From Brasenia schreberi (lineage: Eukaryota > Streptophyta > Magnoliopsida > Nymphaeales > Cabombaceae), in assembly GCA_036023115.1 (NCBI GenBank), contig JAYKKT010000074.1, positions 8,206,501 through 8,270,500 of the forward strand: a DNA stretch of 64,000 nucleotides, in the 5' to 3' direction. This document shows positions 23,432 to 35,863 of the stretch, one piece after another. The translations under genes were made by a program, and so were the position numbers. Below the pieces are notes generated by a model. It searched no databases. It was not told the origin of the DNA and saw only the letters and a list, made by a program, of their open reading frames with translations. The stretch's first letter is position 1. Each line of letters begins with the position of its first letter.

Positions 23432-24990
23432 ATAATGTTAATCTTAAACCATTAGTAACTTTCCTAATTCGTGTGGATTCTCTGCACCACTTTTTATCAA
23501 ACATCAACTGATAAAAAACTAATATATGTAATTCAGATGATTGTTTAAAAGTAAACATTTATAAATCTTTTGTTGCAACAATTTTGATTTTGTGTTATTC
23601 TCCTAAAAGTTCATATAATTCCTCATTATTCTAATTTCAAATGCATTTATGCTGACATTTATGGTACATACAAATCACCCATTTGGTCTAGGAAGTGTCT
23701 GAGACATATATTACAATGTAAAGAAGAATAGGGAACCGAAGAGAATAAGAGGCTCTCTCTAGTAAGGTATCTTACAAACTCGTGAGCATGATCAAATGTC
23801 TTATTCAACCTTGGATCATCTATGACATGTTTATGGTCAAAAGTGACGAAAATAATGCAAGATAACACCCACACTGTCATTCATCCAATTGAGAAAATTG
23901 ACAAAAAAAAAACTCTCAAATCGTTCTTCACCATTTATGTATTATGTGAGGGGGAGATATTACAGAGAGAAAGTGGAAATGTCTAGCATAGGAAGAAGAA
24001 GGGTGCGAATGAAAATGTTCACTGCATTCCATTGTCACCATGAAAACCATTACCCCCACCATGACCAAGCGTATCTGCGAACGACATTGTGTGAGAGAGA
24101 GAGAGAGGAGGAGGAGGGGAGAGATGCATTGGAAAAAGTAGGAATTACCCTCAATGCGATGAACATGAGTTACAGCACGTGCATAAATGCATTTTTCTAG
24201 AGAATTTAATTAAAAAAAAAGAGTCGCTTCACTCGACCGCCGACTTTTTCTCATTCCTTTTCAGAACTGTTACAAGAACCATTTAAAAAAGAATTGTTTT
24301 TCTTAAAAACTCAGAGAGGCCATGGCCTCCAATGGCCCCAACGTGACTATGCCCCTTCATACCAAACAACCCTTCAACATGGGTCGGTACAGAAGAAAAC
24401 CTTTTATGATGGAGCAAAGATGAAAGTAACACGGCTATTGTCATATCATGTCTACTGCCATAAGCCACACTTAAAAATCTCAAACTCCCTCTCGGACTCA
24501 ATATTGATATTGTCATCGTATATAAATGTTCAACAGTTCAACTACATCAGTGAAGTACTAAGCGCTTTGCCAAGTTGTTCAAATGTTCCACCAAAGATGA
24601 AAGTGACACGACTATTGTTACATCATATCATGTCTACTGCCGTAAGCCACACTTAAAAATTTCAAACTCCTTCGCGGACTCAATATTGATATTGCCATCA
24701 TATATAAATGTTCAACAGTTCAATTACATCATTGAAGTACTAGGCACTTTGCCAAGTTGTTCAAATGTTCCACTGCATTCCTATGATTTTATACCTTTGG
24801 GATACACTTGTCTAAGAGATGGAAAATCTAAAAAGAGAATTTGAAGGTCTTAAAGTACACTATTTATTATTGAAGTGAACGAAACAAGAGAATTTGTATT
24901 AAAAAAGAGTGGCTTTTCCACTGGGCCGACTGGTGCCATGTTTCTCATAGTCATTGTCTACACTTTAAAATTTATCTTCAAATGTGTATC
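23432..24990. other. Intergenic with a 177-bp tandem duplicate
   Basis: No gene recognised. Two adjacent copies of a 177-bp unit occupy 24,418-24,594 and 24,595-24,771. Both begin AGATGAAAGT and contain CATATCATGTCTACTGCC, TAAATGTTCAACAGTTCAA and GCCAAGTTGTTCAAATGTTC. Differences are scattered substitutions plus a small indel. Confidence 0.7.
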
Positions 24991-24996
24991 ATTCTA

Positions 24997-25067
24997 TTGC
25001 CTGTAGTTTAGTGGTAGGAACTCTACGTTGTGGCCGAGAAGACCTGAGCTCGAATCCCAGCAGCCAC
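24997..25067 (+). pseudogene. tRNA-His(GTG)-like pseudogene
   Basis: The segment follows the plant nuclear tRNA-His pattern: CTGTAGTTTAGTGGTA (A box), ACGTTGTGGCC around the GTG anticodon, CTCGAATCCCAGCAGCCAC (B box and 3-prime acceptor strand). The acceptor 5-prime strand (TTGC) does not pair with the 3-prime strand, and the anticodon stem (CTACG against CGAGA) has two mismatches, so it is probably inactive or the head of a SINE. Confidence 0.7.
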
Positions 25068-25317
25068 AATTTGTGACGTTGTTGAAGTTGATCAGAAGTC
25101 GGGTTTTCCTGTTTCTTTCATTTTCTTTCTCGTCTCGTGTTGTTTGTTAGCTTAATCGGGTCCATCCAACTACGAGAAGCTTGTTTCGTTCCACACCACA
25201 CCCCTACACAACCGAGGCCACTCCTTTTCGCTTGCTTGAACTGACCTTAAACTTTACCCCTTTGGTACACCGTAGTTCTTGCCTTTGATACTTTGGCAAG
25301 GGAACTTGATTTCAAGT

Positions 25318-25440
25318 TTTTTTTTGGTTACAAGGAGGCTGAAGCCTAACACCCACACTCACATTTGCACCCTTGGGAGTCGAACTCCCCACCAGCAGCA
25401 ATAACACTACATGTGCTGCCGTTGAGCTAAGGGTCGGTAC
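25318..25440 (-). repeat. tRNA-derived SINE-like element, second copy
   Basis: On the minus strand it has an A-box-like TTAGCTCAACGGCAGCACA and a B-box-like GGGGAGTTCGACTCCC, then a body ending in GGCTTCAGCCTCCTTGTAACC and an oligo-A-like end (a T run on the plus strand at 25,317-25,324). The layout matches the copy at 1,610-1,715. Confidence 0.55.
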
Positions 25441-27590
25441 CCCTTGGGTGCGCGTACGGAGACGGCCTTAACATCGAGGAGACTTTCATTTGATGTATTT
25501 TAGATTCAACTTATATATTTTTGGATTCTTTTTGGGTTACGAGTGCCCTGAGGTCTCACATGAAGACTCGGTGTTTAAGATGAATTGTATCATATTGAAT
25601 CCATTAGGGAGTTTTTGATCCGCTCCATATTAAGACCGAAGTATCGGTTCCATAGTCTATATAATGAACCGATTGAGACTCACATGAGGGTTGACTCATT
25701 GCAGAATTCAGAGAGAGGAGAGAGAGAAGAGGGGAGTTGGGGATTCTATTGACGGTCGCCATCTTCATTGATTCTCTTGGAGGGTTGAGACACACATCAT
25801 TTTGTGCTATTTGATATCTCTTATGTTTGTTGATTGCATCTTCAAGAAGTATGCAAGTTTGTGCTTATGCCTGTTATTAAAAATTGTATCTTTGTATGTT
25901 CATTGGGTTTTCGAAGGACTGGATAGCAATGGTACTAATGTCATCAGAACTGGCATGGTGACATAATTAGGATTCTAATTTTTGTTAATATGTCGATCTG
26001 CAAATGCTTGATTGAGCCTAGCGTCTCATTTCGTAACCTCGTAGTCATTAAGAAAGCTTAATTTCCTCTAGATTGCTCGTTTGGTTGCTAATAAACCTCT
26101 CAAGAGACACACCAGCAATTTATTTTAGAATGTCTCGCTTGGTTAACATCACCTTAACCTAAATCATGAAATGTTTCATTTCTGGATTCAAGATCACTAA
26201 TAGAGGGTTGTGATTCCAAATCGCTCACCAAAATTCAACAGAAATTGTATATATTGCTGCATGGGCTACACTACTGTTAACGTTGAAAACATTGAGTTTT
26301 AAGAACTGGGTACGAGAAGTGATATTAAATATTTGCCCGGATCCAAAACAAGAAATAGTTGGGGGAAGAAGACCCTTAGTGGGGTATTCATGGATCCGCC
26401 AGAACCGTTCAGTTCTAGGTGTCGTTTGGTATGGTTCAGTTTTAGTTTGAAAAAATTCTGGTGGTTTTGTTCACGATTTCAATGTTGAAACCAACCCAAC
26501 CATTATATATATATGTGTGTGTGTGTATTCATATTATATATAATGTTATAAAACTTATATATATATAATTTTTATAGGTTTATGTATATGAGTTTTATAT
26601 CCTTATATACATATAAAATATATGTATTTATATATAGAGAGAGAGTCATGCTTAATCCTCATCTACACTCAATCCTTTTCAAACATTTCTATTGTTCGAT
26701 CTCAGTAATCAATAGTAGAGATTTGAATCTAAAAAAGCAAGTATACCATTATACTTTTCCTACTCACATTATGTTAACGATACACTTCACTTTCTCATTT
26801 CAAATCTCCATAGTTGATTAATATATTGGATTGAACATGTATCTCTCTCTTTATATATATATACTTTGAGTTTATAAGTATATATATGAATTTTATAACC
26901 TCACGTACATATAAATGTAGACTGCAGATTCAAAGAATCTCGTGGCATATTACAACGTATTTAGCAAAATCCTTAAATGAGTACAATTATGATTCAGAAA
27001 CAAACCAAACTGGAACTGGCAGTTGGATCTGGTTCGGGCCATAACACAGTTCAGTTCAGTTATCTGAGAATTGAAAGTATTAGGGTTGAGGCTAGAGCCG
27101 AACCTAACAGTTGAGCCGTGAACACCCCCCTACTTAGAATTCTAAACCCGATTGAATTCATGTACTAAACAGCACGCTAACTGCGTGCGTCCTGTCCTTC
27201 CTTTTGTGTTCACTTTGCTTTTGGATTCTTTTGAATGTTGTCCCAATGCTTCATAGATTGCTTTCTCAATATAAATGAGAGAAGACGAAGTCTGAAGCTA
27301 ACTCGGTCGGCTCATACCGACCCTAGAGAGAGTAGTGCCAAACAATTTTGGCTTCTAGCCTTTGCTTGATACACAGGAACTACCTTACTTTTTTACGTCA
27401 TATAATATTGGCATAACTATAGGGTTTCTTTGTGATACATGCAAGGTATCCCATTCTTACGTAGCCCCTTCGATCTCGTGCTCTGTTAAGTATGACCGAT
27501 CCCCCCCCCTCCATTAAAATCACACCACGGAAGAGACCAATCTAAGCATCTCAGTCTGTTCTTTCACCGTTTCTCGTCTTTGGAAATCAA
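25441..27590. other. Intergenic, no gene recognised
   Basis: AT-rich, with TA/TG microsatellites near 26,505-26,580 and 26,850-26,890. A dispersed repeat at about 26,390-26,515 (GTTCACGATTTCAATGTTG, then TA) resembles 47,075-47,215. A run of C (27,500-27,508) precedes the next gene. Confidence 0.5.
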
Positions 27591-27599
27591 AACCAAGCC

Positions 27600-28145
27600 A
27601 TGTTCTCCGACGATTCCAAGGCGCGAAAGACCAATCCAATTGCAAATGAAGAAACACAAAGGAGACTTGAACGTGAGATCAGAGAGCTGATTCACGAACT
27701 CACAACTAAGCTATCGAGCCTTCATCTTCTATCCAAAACCAACCATCTGAACCAGCATGATCACCATGGCGGCCACGGGATCGATGACGAAAGCCCGAAA
27801 CTTGTTTCGCTTACCGGGCATAACACGGGGGCTTCCATGAGAGCAGATTGGGGGGAGGCTGTGGATGCCCATGCTGGTTTTGGACGTGAGGGTGAGGTTG
27901 CCGGTGCATATGCCAACGGCAACTTTCAGGCTGTGAACAACTCTCTCGTGTTAGGAGGGAGCTGCACGGCAAACGACCCTGGTATTCATTTAGTTCTTCC
28001 AATCCATGTGGGAGAACCGGGACTGCATTATGAAGAGAAAATGAAGATGAAAAAGAAAATGAACAAGAACAAGAAGCCAGGGACCTCTAAGGCATCATCT
28101 TCTTCTTCTTCCGATTCCTCCTCCGATAGTGAAAAGAAGAACTGA
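27600..28145 (+). CDS. Small plant protein, acidic/Ser-rich, unknown function
   Basis: A single-exon frame of 181 codons from the first ATG after a C/T-rich leader (AAACCAAGCCATG). The N-terminal third is a probable amphipathic helix or coiled coil (RRLEREIRELIHELTTKL, residues 22-39). The middle has a glycine-rich region followed by NNSLVLGGSCTANDPGIHLV, a motif I associate with a family of small uncharacterised plant proteins. The C-terminus is a lysine run, then serine, then acidic residues and Lys-Lys-Asn, suggesting a soluble, possibly nuclear protein. No catalytic motif is visible. The codon pattern and composition differ clearly from the neighbouring AT-rich DNA, which supports a real gene. 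Confidence 0.7.
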   Translation: MFSDDSKARKTNPIANEETQRRLEREIRELIHELTTKLSSLHLLSKTNHLNQHDHHGGHGIDDESPKLVSLTGHNTGASMRADWGEAVDAHAGFGREGEVAGAYANGNFQAVNNSLVLGGSCTANDPGIHLVLPIHVGEPGLHYEEKMKMKKKMNKNKKPGTSKASSSSSSDSSSDSEKKN

Positions 28146-28534
28146 GAGAGAGAGGGTCATGCAAATAGTGATCAATATATGCATCCAGGAAGTGATACGA
28201 GAGAAGTATGATGGAGTTGTGAACAAGCATATAATGTATCATACAATTCATAGTTTTAAAATAACGTACAAAATAAGGAATTCCATGTAACAACACCATG
28301 CAAGAGCAGATAGATCAATAAGCAACAACATGGAAAGCAGTGCAAGTTTCTCTTTAAGTGGTTGAGATTTGTTGCATCTGTTAATATATGACTTAGTGGA
28401 TATACTGCATGTCTACTCTCTCTCTCTCTATATATATATATATAAGAGGTAACCGTCATGCAAGTCAGTATCATATAGAATCTTGGGACTTTGAGTGCAT
28501 GTGTGTGTATGCGTGTTTGAGGTTGGTTCAGATC

Positions 28535-30770
28535 TTGATCTAGCAAGAAATCACACAATTCATGCCATCGAGATTACATGGAAGACATTCTTGAGGCGCC
28601 AGATCAATTATGATCTCCTAAATCACTTAATCCATTGCCTAAACTTTCCATACGCACTATAAAGTTCAGACCCAGCTTCCATATTGTTACATCTCCTTGC
28701 AGGGCGAACCCGAGCGCAACCGCTTCCAAACTTGCCATTAAGCATATAAGTGTAGTTGCTATATATCTTGCGGGGTAAACTTTAAATAACTTGACCTCTG
28801 TCTTTCTACGTATACAAACCATCCTAAATCATTATTTTATCATCCATTAGTATCATTCCCAAATTTTTTTAATAATCTCATTATATATAAGGTCTTTCGT
28901 TGTGTAACTACACATTTTCTCTCAAGATATCTTTTTAACCATGATTAACTCATATAGTGGGTCTAATTACTGCTCTATAATATTTACCTTTCAATTTTAA
29001 TAATAAGTTCTTGTCACATCGAATATACCTAATGCACCTCCTCATTTTAACCAACCTACATTAATATTTTCATGAATTTTTTCAACATCCTCAAAAACTG
29101 AACGTGTGCCAATCTTAATTTCTACACGATCATCATTGACTTAAAAAAAGGAAGATCCAAAACTTGCATATAATGTTCTCCAGGTGGATCATACGTGTGG
29201 TTAATATGGCTCACAGTTTAATACAGTGCTAACTATATTATGGCCCACGGATTTACTGGAGGTTTTGCTCCATGTTTCTGTTCAAATTTTAAAGAGGACA
29301 GCTGCTCTACCATGCTTCAATGTAAATCTCTGGTTGTATATTGGTTATTCCGCTAGAAGAGTGTACTTGCTTTAAGGCTAGCCTTTCCAGTAACAAAGCA
29401 CCCGCGAAGTAAAGCTGCAGAAACTAAATGTGCTTACTGCTGAACCTTTAATTTATAGAAGTGCATCTTTGACAAATCTTTTTTACCTTTCTGCGTTTGC
29501 AGGAGGTTGCATTATGAGTGGAAGAGAGAAATTTCAGATGCTACCATGTACTTTTAGACAGGGAGCCGCACCCCAATAGTTTGGCGAACACCTGCACCAT
29601 AATCATGCTGATTGCCGGCCGGAATCTCTTGATCGCCGGCGGGAAAGCCATGACGGCCACCAACTCTCCAGATTTAGTCGCCAATGTGAGCAAGTGTTAC
29701 AGACTACACAGCTGCATCATAAGACTATGAATGTTATGGAAAGTATCGCCGCGTAGCTGAGAATAACAAGCACCAGTAACTTCTTTCACTATTAAAGTAA
29801 AGCATTAAAACACATTTCTGTTTTGAACTTGTGACTCTGTGTGCGCGTGTACAAACGAAAGGTATGAAGGCAAAGCGTCTACAGCAGAGAAAACTTGCAC
29901 ATTTTCTGTCAAATCGGTTTCATGAGCGCTTTTATATGTATGAGTGCCGTTCAACAAGCTGATGCCTCCAGTCCCAGGAAGGAATAATGCAGTCACTTGA
30001 ATGGAAAGCTCTTTAAAACTAGTTTAATAAGAGGAAGGATCGATCTGCACCAAAACCAGTTCCTTTGATATGTCCCAACCCATTTGGCTGCAGCTAGTAC
30101 ACATCCCTCATAAGGAAAGATGTTACAAAATTAACAAAAAAGAAGGTCTACCGCTTCTACGTGATACGTCGGATGGATACGTGATGGACACAAGGATATT
30201 GTTGAGGATACGTGCAAGCAAAATCTATATATACGATTTTGATACATATGGTTTTGGTGAAACGATTTTTTAATGTGAAAATATCAGGGAAGGTACTCGT
30301 CTTGTCCAAGGAAGGTGTGGGTGACACGAGAGAGTAATGCTAGCCAGGCTCGTATTGTTAGCAAGGGCAGCGAGCAGGTCGAATTCGTGTTATAATTGGT
30401 TTCGGCTTTAGTACTTACGATTACTGGAGATAAGCTCATTTCGCCAAACGCTTGTCTCATTGGTGAAGAATATGATCGATCTCATTAAATAGGGCATATT
30501 TAGTAAGCCAACAGCTGTGTTCATGGCTTCACGAGACTGGGCAATTGTCGGCTCATCCGGCTTGTTTGTTTTCTACGGCACTGCAGCTAACGGTATCATA
30601 TGGATGTATGACCAGATGAGGAAAACTGATGGCATGAATCATTCTTGTCAGTGGGTAAAATGGTAAGTGGCTCCACAAATATAATGCTTTTACATCATCT
30701 TCTAGACTTAAAGATAGCAAGGGGGTGTGGACGCTCATGAACCTTTTCATCGAAAGGAGCTGCTGTGTGA
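28535..30770 (-). pseudogene. Decayed partial copy of the WAT1-related transporter locus
   Basis: Blocks of 28,535-28,805, 29,150-29,565 and 29,570-30,770 match 32,634-32,925, 34,210-34,800 and 35,790-36,900 respectively. It keeps a relic of exon 5 (28,800-28,650; KLFKVYPARYIATTLICL) and the start of exon 1 (from ATG at 29,651; RFRPAISMIMVQVF), which breaks off after about 24 codons. Exons 2, 3, 4, 6 and 7 are missing. An RTE fragment sits at 28,865-29,130 between blocks. It cannot encode a transporter. Confidence 0.85.
28865..29130 (-). mobile_element. RTE LINE fragment
   Basis: Matches the reverse-transcriptase 3-prime part of the RTE element near 52,880-53,080: shared stretches include ATTACTGCTCTATAATATTT, CATTTTAACCAACCTACATT and TGCCAATCTTAATTTCTA with substitutions. 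Heavily diverged and without an open frame, so an old insertion. Confidence 0.75.
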
Positions 30771-30872
30771 CTCACCTTATCATGGGAGAGAGAGAGTTTT
30801 GATCAATATATGCATCTAGGAAGTGACATACAAGAAAAATAGAAGTTACATGTCTCGTACAATTCATAATAT

Positions 30873-30876
<4 letters not shown>

Positions 30877-30939
<63 letters not shown>

Positions 30940-31149
30940 AAAGAGAGAGAGCATAGTCCATGCATACACCACCTTAAAAATATTCAAGCATCTCAATCAC
31001 GATCAACGACATCAACTGATATAACTTTCAAAAACAAAAAAGTATGGTGATACTTTTTATAGGTGTAATAAATGCACCCAATATTAATTATTTTTTAACT
31101 TTAAACTCTTAAACTACTTCATCTTCTCTTAAGATGGAACCGTTGATGA

Positions 31150-31230
<81 letters not shown>
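30877..31230. repeat. Two long (TA)n microsatellites
   Basis: TA runs at 30,877-30,935 and 31,153-31,230, the first followed by an A/G-rich stretch. They lie between the decayed copy and the intact transporter gene. Confidence 0.95.
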
Positions 31231-31232
<2 letters not shown>

Positions 31233-31801
31233 ATATGTCCATCTACTAATTTCCCTCTATACATAGTATATAATCTTTGTATCACATGAAGAATGGTTTA
31301 CGTACCGATCATGTATGTCCGTATCACAGAGAATCTTAGGATTTTGAGCGCTTAAGAACATGAGTTCTACCACCTTTTCCATTCAACCAAATCGTAAAAG
31401 GACTGGAACTTTTGAATTGTCATTCTTCTAGAATATTTTGATATTTTGGTACAAAAACTTTCACTGAATTATATAACAATTATCAAGAAAGTCTTCAAAC
31501 AGACCTGGATCTTTTCTGCTTGCCTCTCACATGGTTTGGTCCAAAACTGCTTGGAGTTTTGATATTTGGATCAGGTGATGTCTTATAACAAAGACATGGG
31601 ATATATGACGGGGAGAGACGGAGAGATCTGGTCTCAGAAAAGGAACTTAATTGCTACCCTTTAACCAAAAGACAACCTGCATCAGTATAAACGAATTGTG
31701 ATTGGGGTTCTCTAATGACATTCAAAATCAACGAAATCATATATGGCTTCTTCAACTTCCGTAAACATTGAATATCTCTTCTTTTCCCACAGAATTGAGC
31801 A

Positions 31802-34800
31802 TTACTGTTGGTCTGCTGCAGGCTTTTCTACATGCATATTGATGCCAATTTCTGACACAGGAACAACGGCTTTTGCATGAAGGCTCTCAGAGGGGTCAAG
31901 AATTGTACTCTCCTGCACTTGAACACATTCTTTATGGGCTGATTCTTTCTTCTTTCCCCAAAGATAAGAATATAATCCTGTTACTATAAGAGCCGAGCCC
32001 AATATGCTGCATGTATTAAATACAGACTCATGGTTAACTAAACACACAAACTATCTTGAACTTCCCGTGTGTGTGTGTCAAGTTAAATACCCGAGAAAAA
32101 GCCAAGAGGGCATGCAGGTGCCATACACATCCAATCTCAACCTCCACCCACAAAACACACACAAAAAAAATTACAGTTTGCATTTAGGCTGATCTGGTGG
32201 CCTCCAAAATTTTACATTTACATTGACTAGCCACACAACTTTCATTGAGTCTCATCAATACAATTTTGCAGCACAGCGTCCCCCGACAAGTTTCTTCTCG
32301 CTCTTGCCCAGTTTAATAACTTCATTTCTATTAAATTTTCATGATTATTGGTAAGAATTGCAGGAACTGACCTTCCAATATAGAGACTTTCTCCCAACAG
32401 AACTGAACCACTGATGCACACAAGGACGAGAAGAACAGGATTAAACATTGTGGCGTATATCGGACCTTTTTTGCTGACACACCACGATATTAAACAGAAG
32501 GTCGCAGCAGAAGAAAAGATTCCCTGCAACGAAACTAGTTATTATAAGTGTTCTCTGATCTCTAGAGAAAAAATAATACATACACACACATATAGTTGTT
32601 TGTTCATATTTATGTTGGTTCAGACGATTTAGGAGATCATGATCTAGCAAGAAATCACATAATTATGCCATCGAGATTACATGGAAGACGTGCTTTAGGT
32701 TCGAGATCAATTATGATCCCCTAAATCACATAATTCATCCCCTAAACTTTTCATACCGAATAAACTATTGTAAGCAGTCGCAAGTTTAGACCCAGCTTCC
32801 ATATTGTCAGGTCTCTTTGCAGGGCGAAACCGAGTACAACCGCTTGCAAACTTGCCAGCAAGCATATAAGTGTAGTTGCTGCATATCTTGCTGGGTAAAC
32901 TTTAAATAACTTGACCTGTCATTAGTTAAATAATAGCATTAAACAACCTCTTTGTACTCATAATACACACACATACACATACACATACACAAACACACAC
33001 ACTCACGCAAAAACATACCTGAGCAATATACCACGCAGAGTAGCTCATGCTGCTCATGACTAACAGCAACCCTCCTCTGACCCAGTTAGGTTTCACCAAA
33101 TGAGTAGAAGATGGTCCATGGTGGGTGTGCCAAAGAGAAGGCAACAAGTTTACAGAGGAGCCTTTGTATAGTGTGACGATCATCGCCCCCGACACGCACA
33201 TAACAGTGCCGGCTACTTTCACTCTTCCGGCTACAGTGGTTAAGCCTGCAGTCTCCATTCTGAATTTTAAGGCAAAACTAAATTTCCATTGACTATCAAC
33301 CTAATTTTCAAGAATTCTCAGGCATCCTATTTGTAAGGGAAATTTTCTCTAATTGCGTTTTATTAAACTATATATAAGAGAGCTAGCACGAATTATATGC
33401 TAGCCCCTATCTGCTTAAGCATGTGATGTGAGTTAGAATGAACGTACTACTATTTGTTTGGCAGAGCTACACATTTCTTCTATGAATTGATTGTTTTTTC
33501 TTACCTCAAGATAACAGCAAAGACGAAGGTGACCACTGGAACCACGTTGAGGAAGGTGGCCGCGATTGTGGTGGATGTGTACAAGAGTCCATAATAGTAA
33601 AAGCCCATTCCCATTGTAATACTGTGAATGCAGAATAGGTCAAATATTCATTAGAGAAACAAAATATTGACCCGGATCTTTAGTAATTTATGCCAATCTC
33701 AATCCCTCGACAATTGTAGATTCAAGGTAATTTCATCAAAATAATAGATCGAACAGAGCACTTGTCTGTGGATCACCATGCCTGCATAGCTCAACACTGC
33801 GTAACTAATACTTTTTTTTTCTTGTTATGAGGAGGAACCCCAGCGTGCCTTCTGGGTGTCACCACCCTAAAGGTTCAGTGCATCGGCGCCAATGGATGTT
33901 AACCCTAAAGCGTCTGCTGCCGATGCCATTGTGCGAACATGTATATTGGACTCCAGTAAAAGTTTCATGGTACTTTATTATAATTATGAGAGATGAGAAC
34001 AAAGCAAAGCATCAACTGATCACATTACCCAAGCAGCGCACATATGAACATCCAGAGGAATGCTAAGAACGTCAGCTTCTTTCTCCCATCCCTGCAGATT
34101 AACAAGCAAACAGGGAACGAGAAAATGCAAAACAGAATTAAATACATCATCAGGCGAAGAGATCATGTCACGTACGTTACATAGATTATGATTGACTAGG
34201 GAAAAGGAAGATGCAAAACTGGGTTTATTAATGCTCTCCAAGTGGATTATACGAGCATCTCGAGTACTTTTTAAGGTTGGGGGAGTAGCTAATGGTTATT
34301 ATAGTTCACAGTTTCAATATGTGCATATAACTTTGGAAAAAGAAAATTAAAGTGAGAACGTTAGTTATATTACCATTTGCCACATACAGTGATAACTACT
34401 GTATTATGGTCCACAGACTTACTGTCATGTATGCTATCTTTCTGTTTCCTGAAATTTTAAGGAGGGCAGATGCCCCCACCTTGCTTCAATGTAAATCCAA
34501 AGCACTGATTGTATAATGGCCACATCAATCGGTTATTCCGCTAGAAGAGTATACTTGTATTAAGGCTTTTCCAGTAACAAAGCACCGGCAAAGTAAAGCT
34601 GCAGAAATTAAATGTGTTTACTGCTGAATCTTTAATTTATAGAAGTGCATCGTTGAGAAATCTTTTCACCTTTCTGCGTTTGCATGAGGTTGCATTGTGA
34701 GTGGAGGAGAGAAATGTGCATCTTATGTGGTGTCTGCGTGTGTGCGTGTATATATACCATTATTTCACATGCTGCCATGTACTTTTAGAAAGAGAGCTGC

Positions 34801-35863
34801 ACCCAAATACCATGAATTTCGCCTTCTTTTCGGCTGTTCGTTCAACACATGAATGAATGATGTAGATAAGAAGCAGAGTTGGGGAAATCAACCTGACTGC
34901 TCTGACTGAACTTTAAAGTAAAGCTGTAGATGAGAGCAGATGAGGTATACTCGTAATAGCTTATGCATGACAATATCAAGTCATGTTGAATATAACCCAC
35001 TTGTTTGGATTGATAAAACATCTGCCCTACATCTCCCTTGATGGACATCTGAGTGGACCCCGCTTTCCCGAAATCATAAGTGGAGGGTTTCCAAGTACGG
35101 TTGAGATTCTATATGACCCACTTTGCTATCTAGACAGCGTTTTCACTTGTCGTCTATCGTGTGTATGTTTAATCCCTGTATAGACACACATATATACATA
35201 CATGCATATATATAATTATATAGAGAGAGATACAAACGTTTCTCAGAAACTCCCTCTGATCTTTTTCAAGAATTTTTTGGTTATAAAGCTAGGACAAAGC
35301 TTATCCTTTTCAAAATTCTTCTTTGATAAGATCATTCTCAGCTATAGCTGCAACATAGAAGCGGATTCTATGGCGTTACTTGTGGAAAAACCTGCTGGGT
35401 ATGATCTTTTGTTCTACGATATGAGTCATATCTGTGTCTAATATTCATCTCCAAGATCTTAACAAGGACAGAAATGCATGTTATTTCATTTACAATATGC
35501 TGCAGGTTGTAGATTTGACGATTTCCATGACACTCACAAGTTGGTGCATAATCCGAGACCTAGTTTAGACCTTGGGAAAGAAAGGTTCAATTGAACTTCG
35601 AAGTTTAAGGCTAGGTGGTCGCTGTGCAAAATTTTCATGGACACGAAAGAATGAAACATGGGGAGTGCGTACCTGTCAAAGAAATAGGCGAATGGCGCGA
35701 CAAATGCGGCCGCAACCAAGTGTCGGTAGGTCATAAGGGCGAATATGTTCATGCCCCTATCGAGACATAGTTTGGATAGCAGCAGCATCACCGTCGCGAA
35801 CACCTGCACCATGATCATGCTGATGGCCGGCCGGAACCTCTTGATCGCCGGTGAGAAAGTCAT
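31802..35863 (-). CDS. WAT1-related (nodulin MtN21/UMAMIT) transporter
   Basis: A drug/metabolite-superfamily (EamA) permease; characterised plant members move amino acids or auxin across the plasma or vacuolar membrane, but the substrate here is unknown. Seven exons: 35,863-35,673, 34,091-34,029, 33,621-33,505, 33,259-33,019, 32,915-32,757, 32,523-32,372 and 32,006-31,802. They sum to 1,128 nt, an uninterrupted 375-residue frame with all junctions GT/AG. Diagnostic segments are the first helix (AISMIMVQVFATVMLLLSK), TYRHLVAAAFVAPFAYFFDR at the end of exon 1, LTFLAFLWMFICALLG in exon 2, TSTTIAATFLNVVPVVTFVF in exon 3 and VKVAGTVMCVSGAMIVTLYKG in exon 4. Exon 5 adds KVYPARYAATTLICL, exon 6 SWCVSKKGPIYATMFNP and exon 7 SALIVTGLYSYLWGK. 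Length and ten-helix layout match the family. An in-frame stop lies upstream of the chosen ATG. A decayed partial copy lies just 3-prime of it. Confidence 0.93.

Noticed and set aside
24997..25067. Functional tRNA-His gene
   Set aside because: The acceptor and anticodon stems do not pair properly, so I list it as a pseudogene.
33820..33960. Third SINE copy in the transporter intron
   Set aside because: It shares only a T run and GAGGAGG-like words with the two SINE-like copies; no B box is visible.
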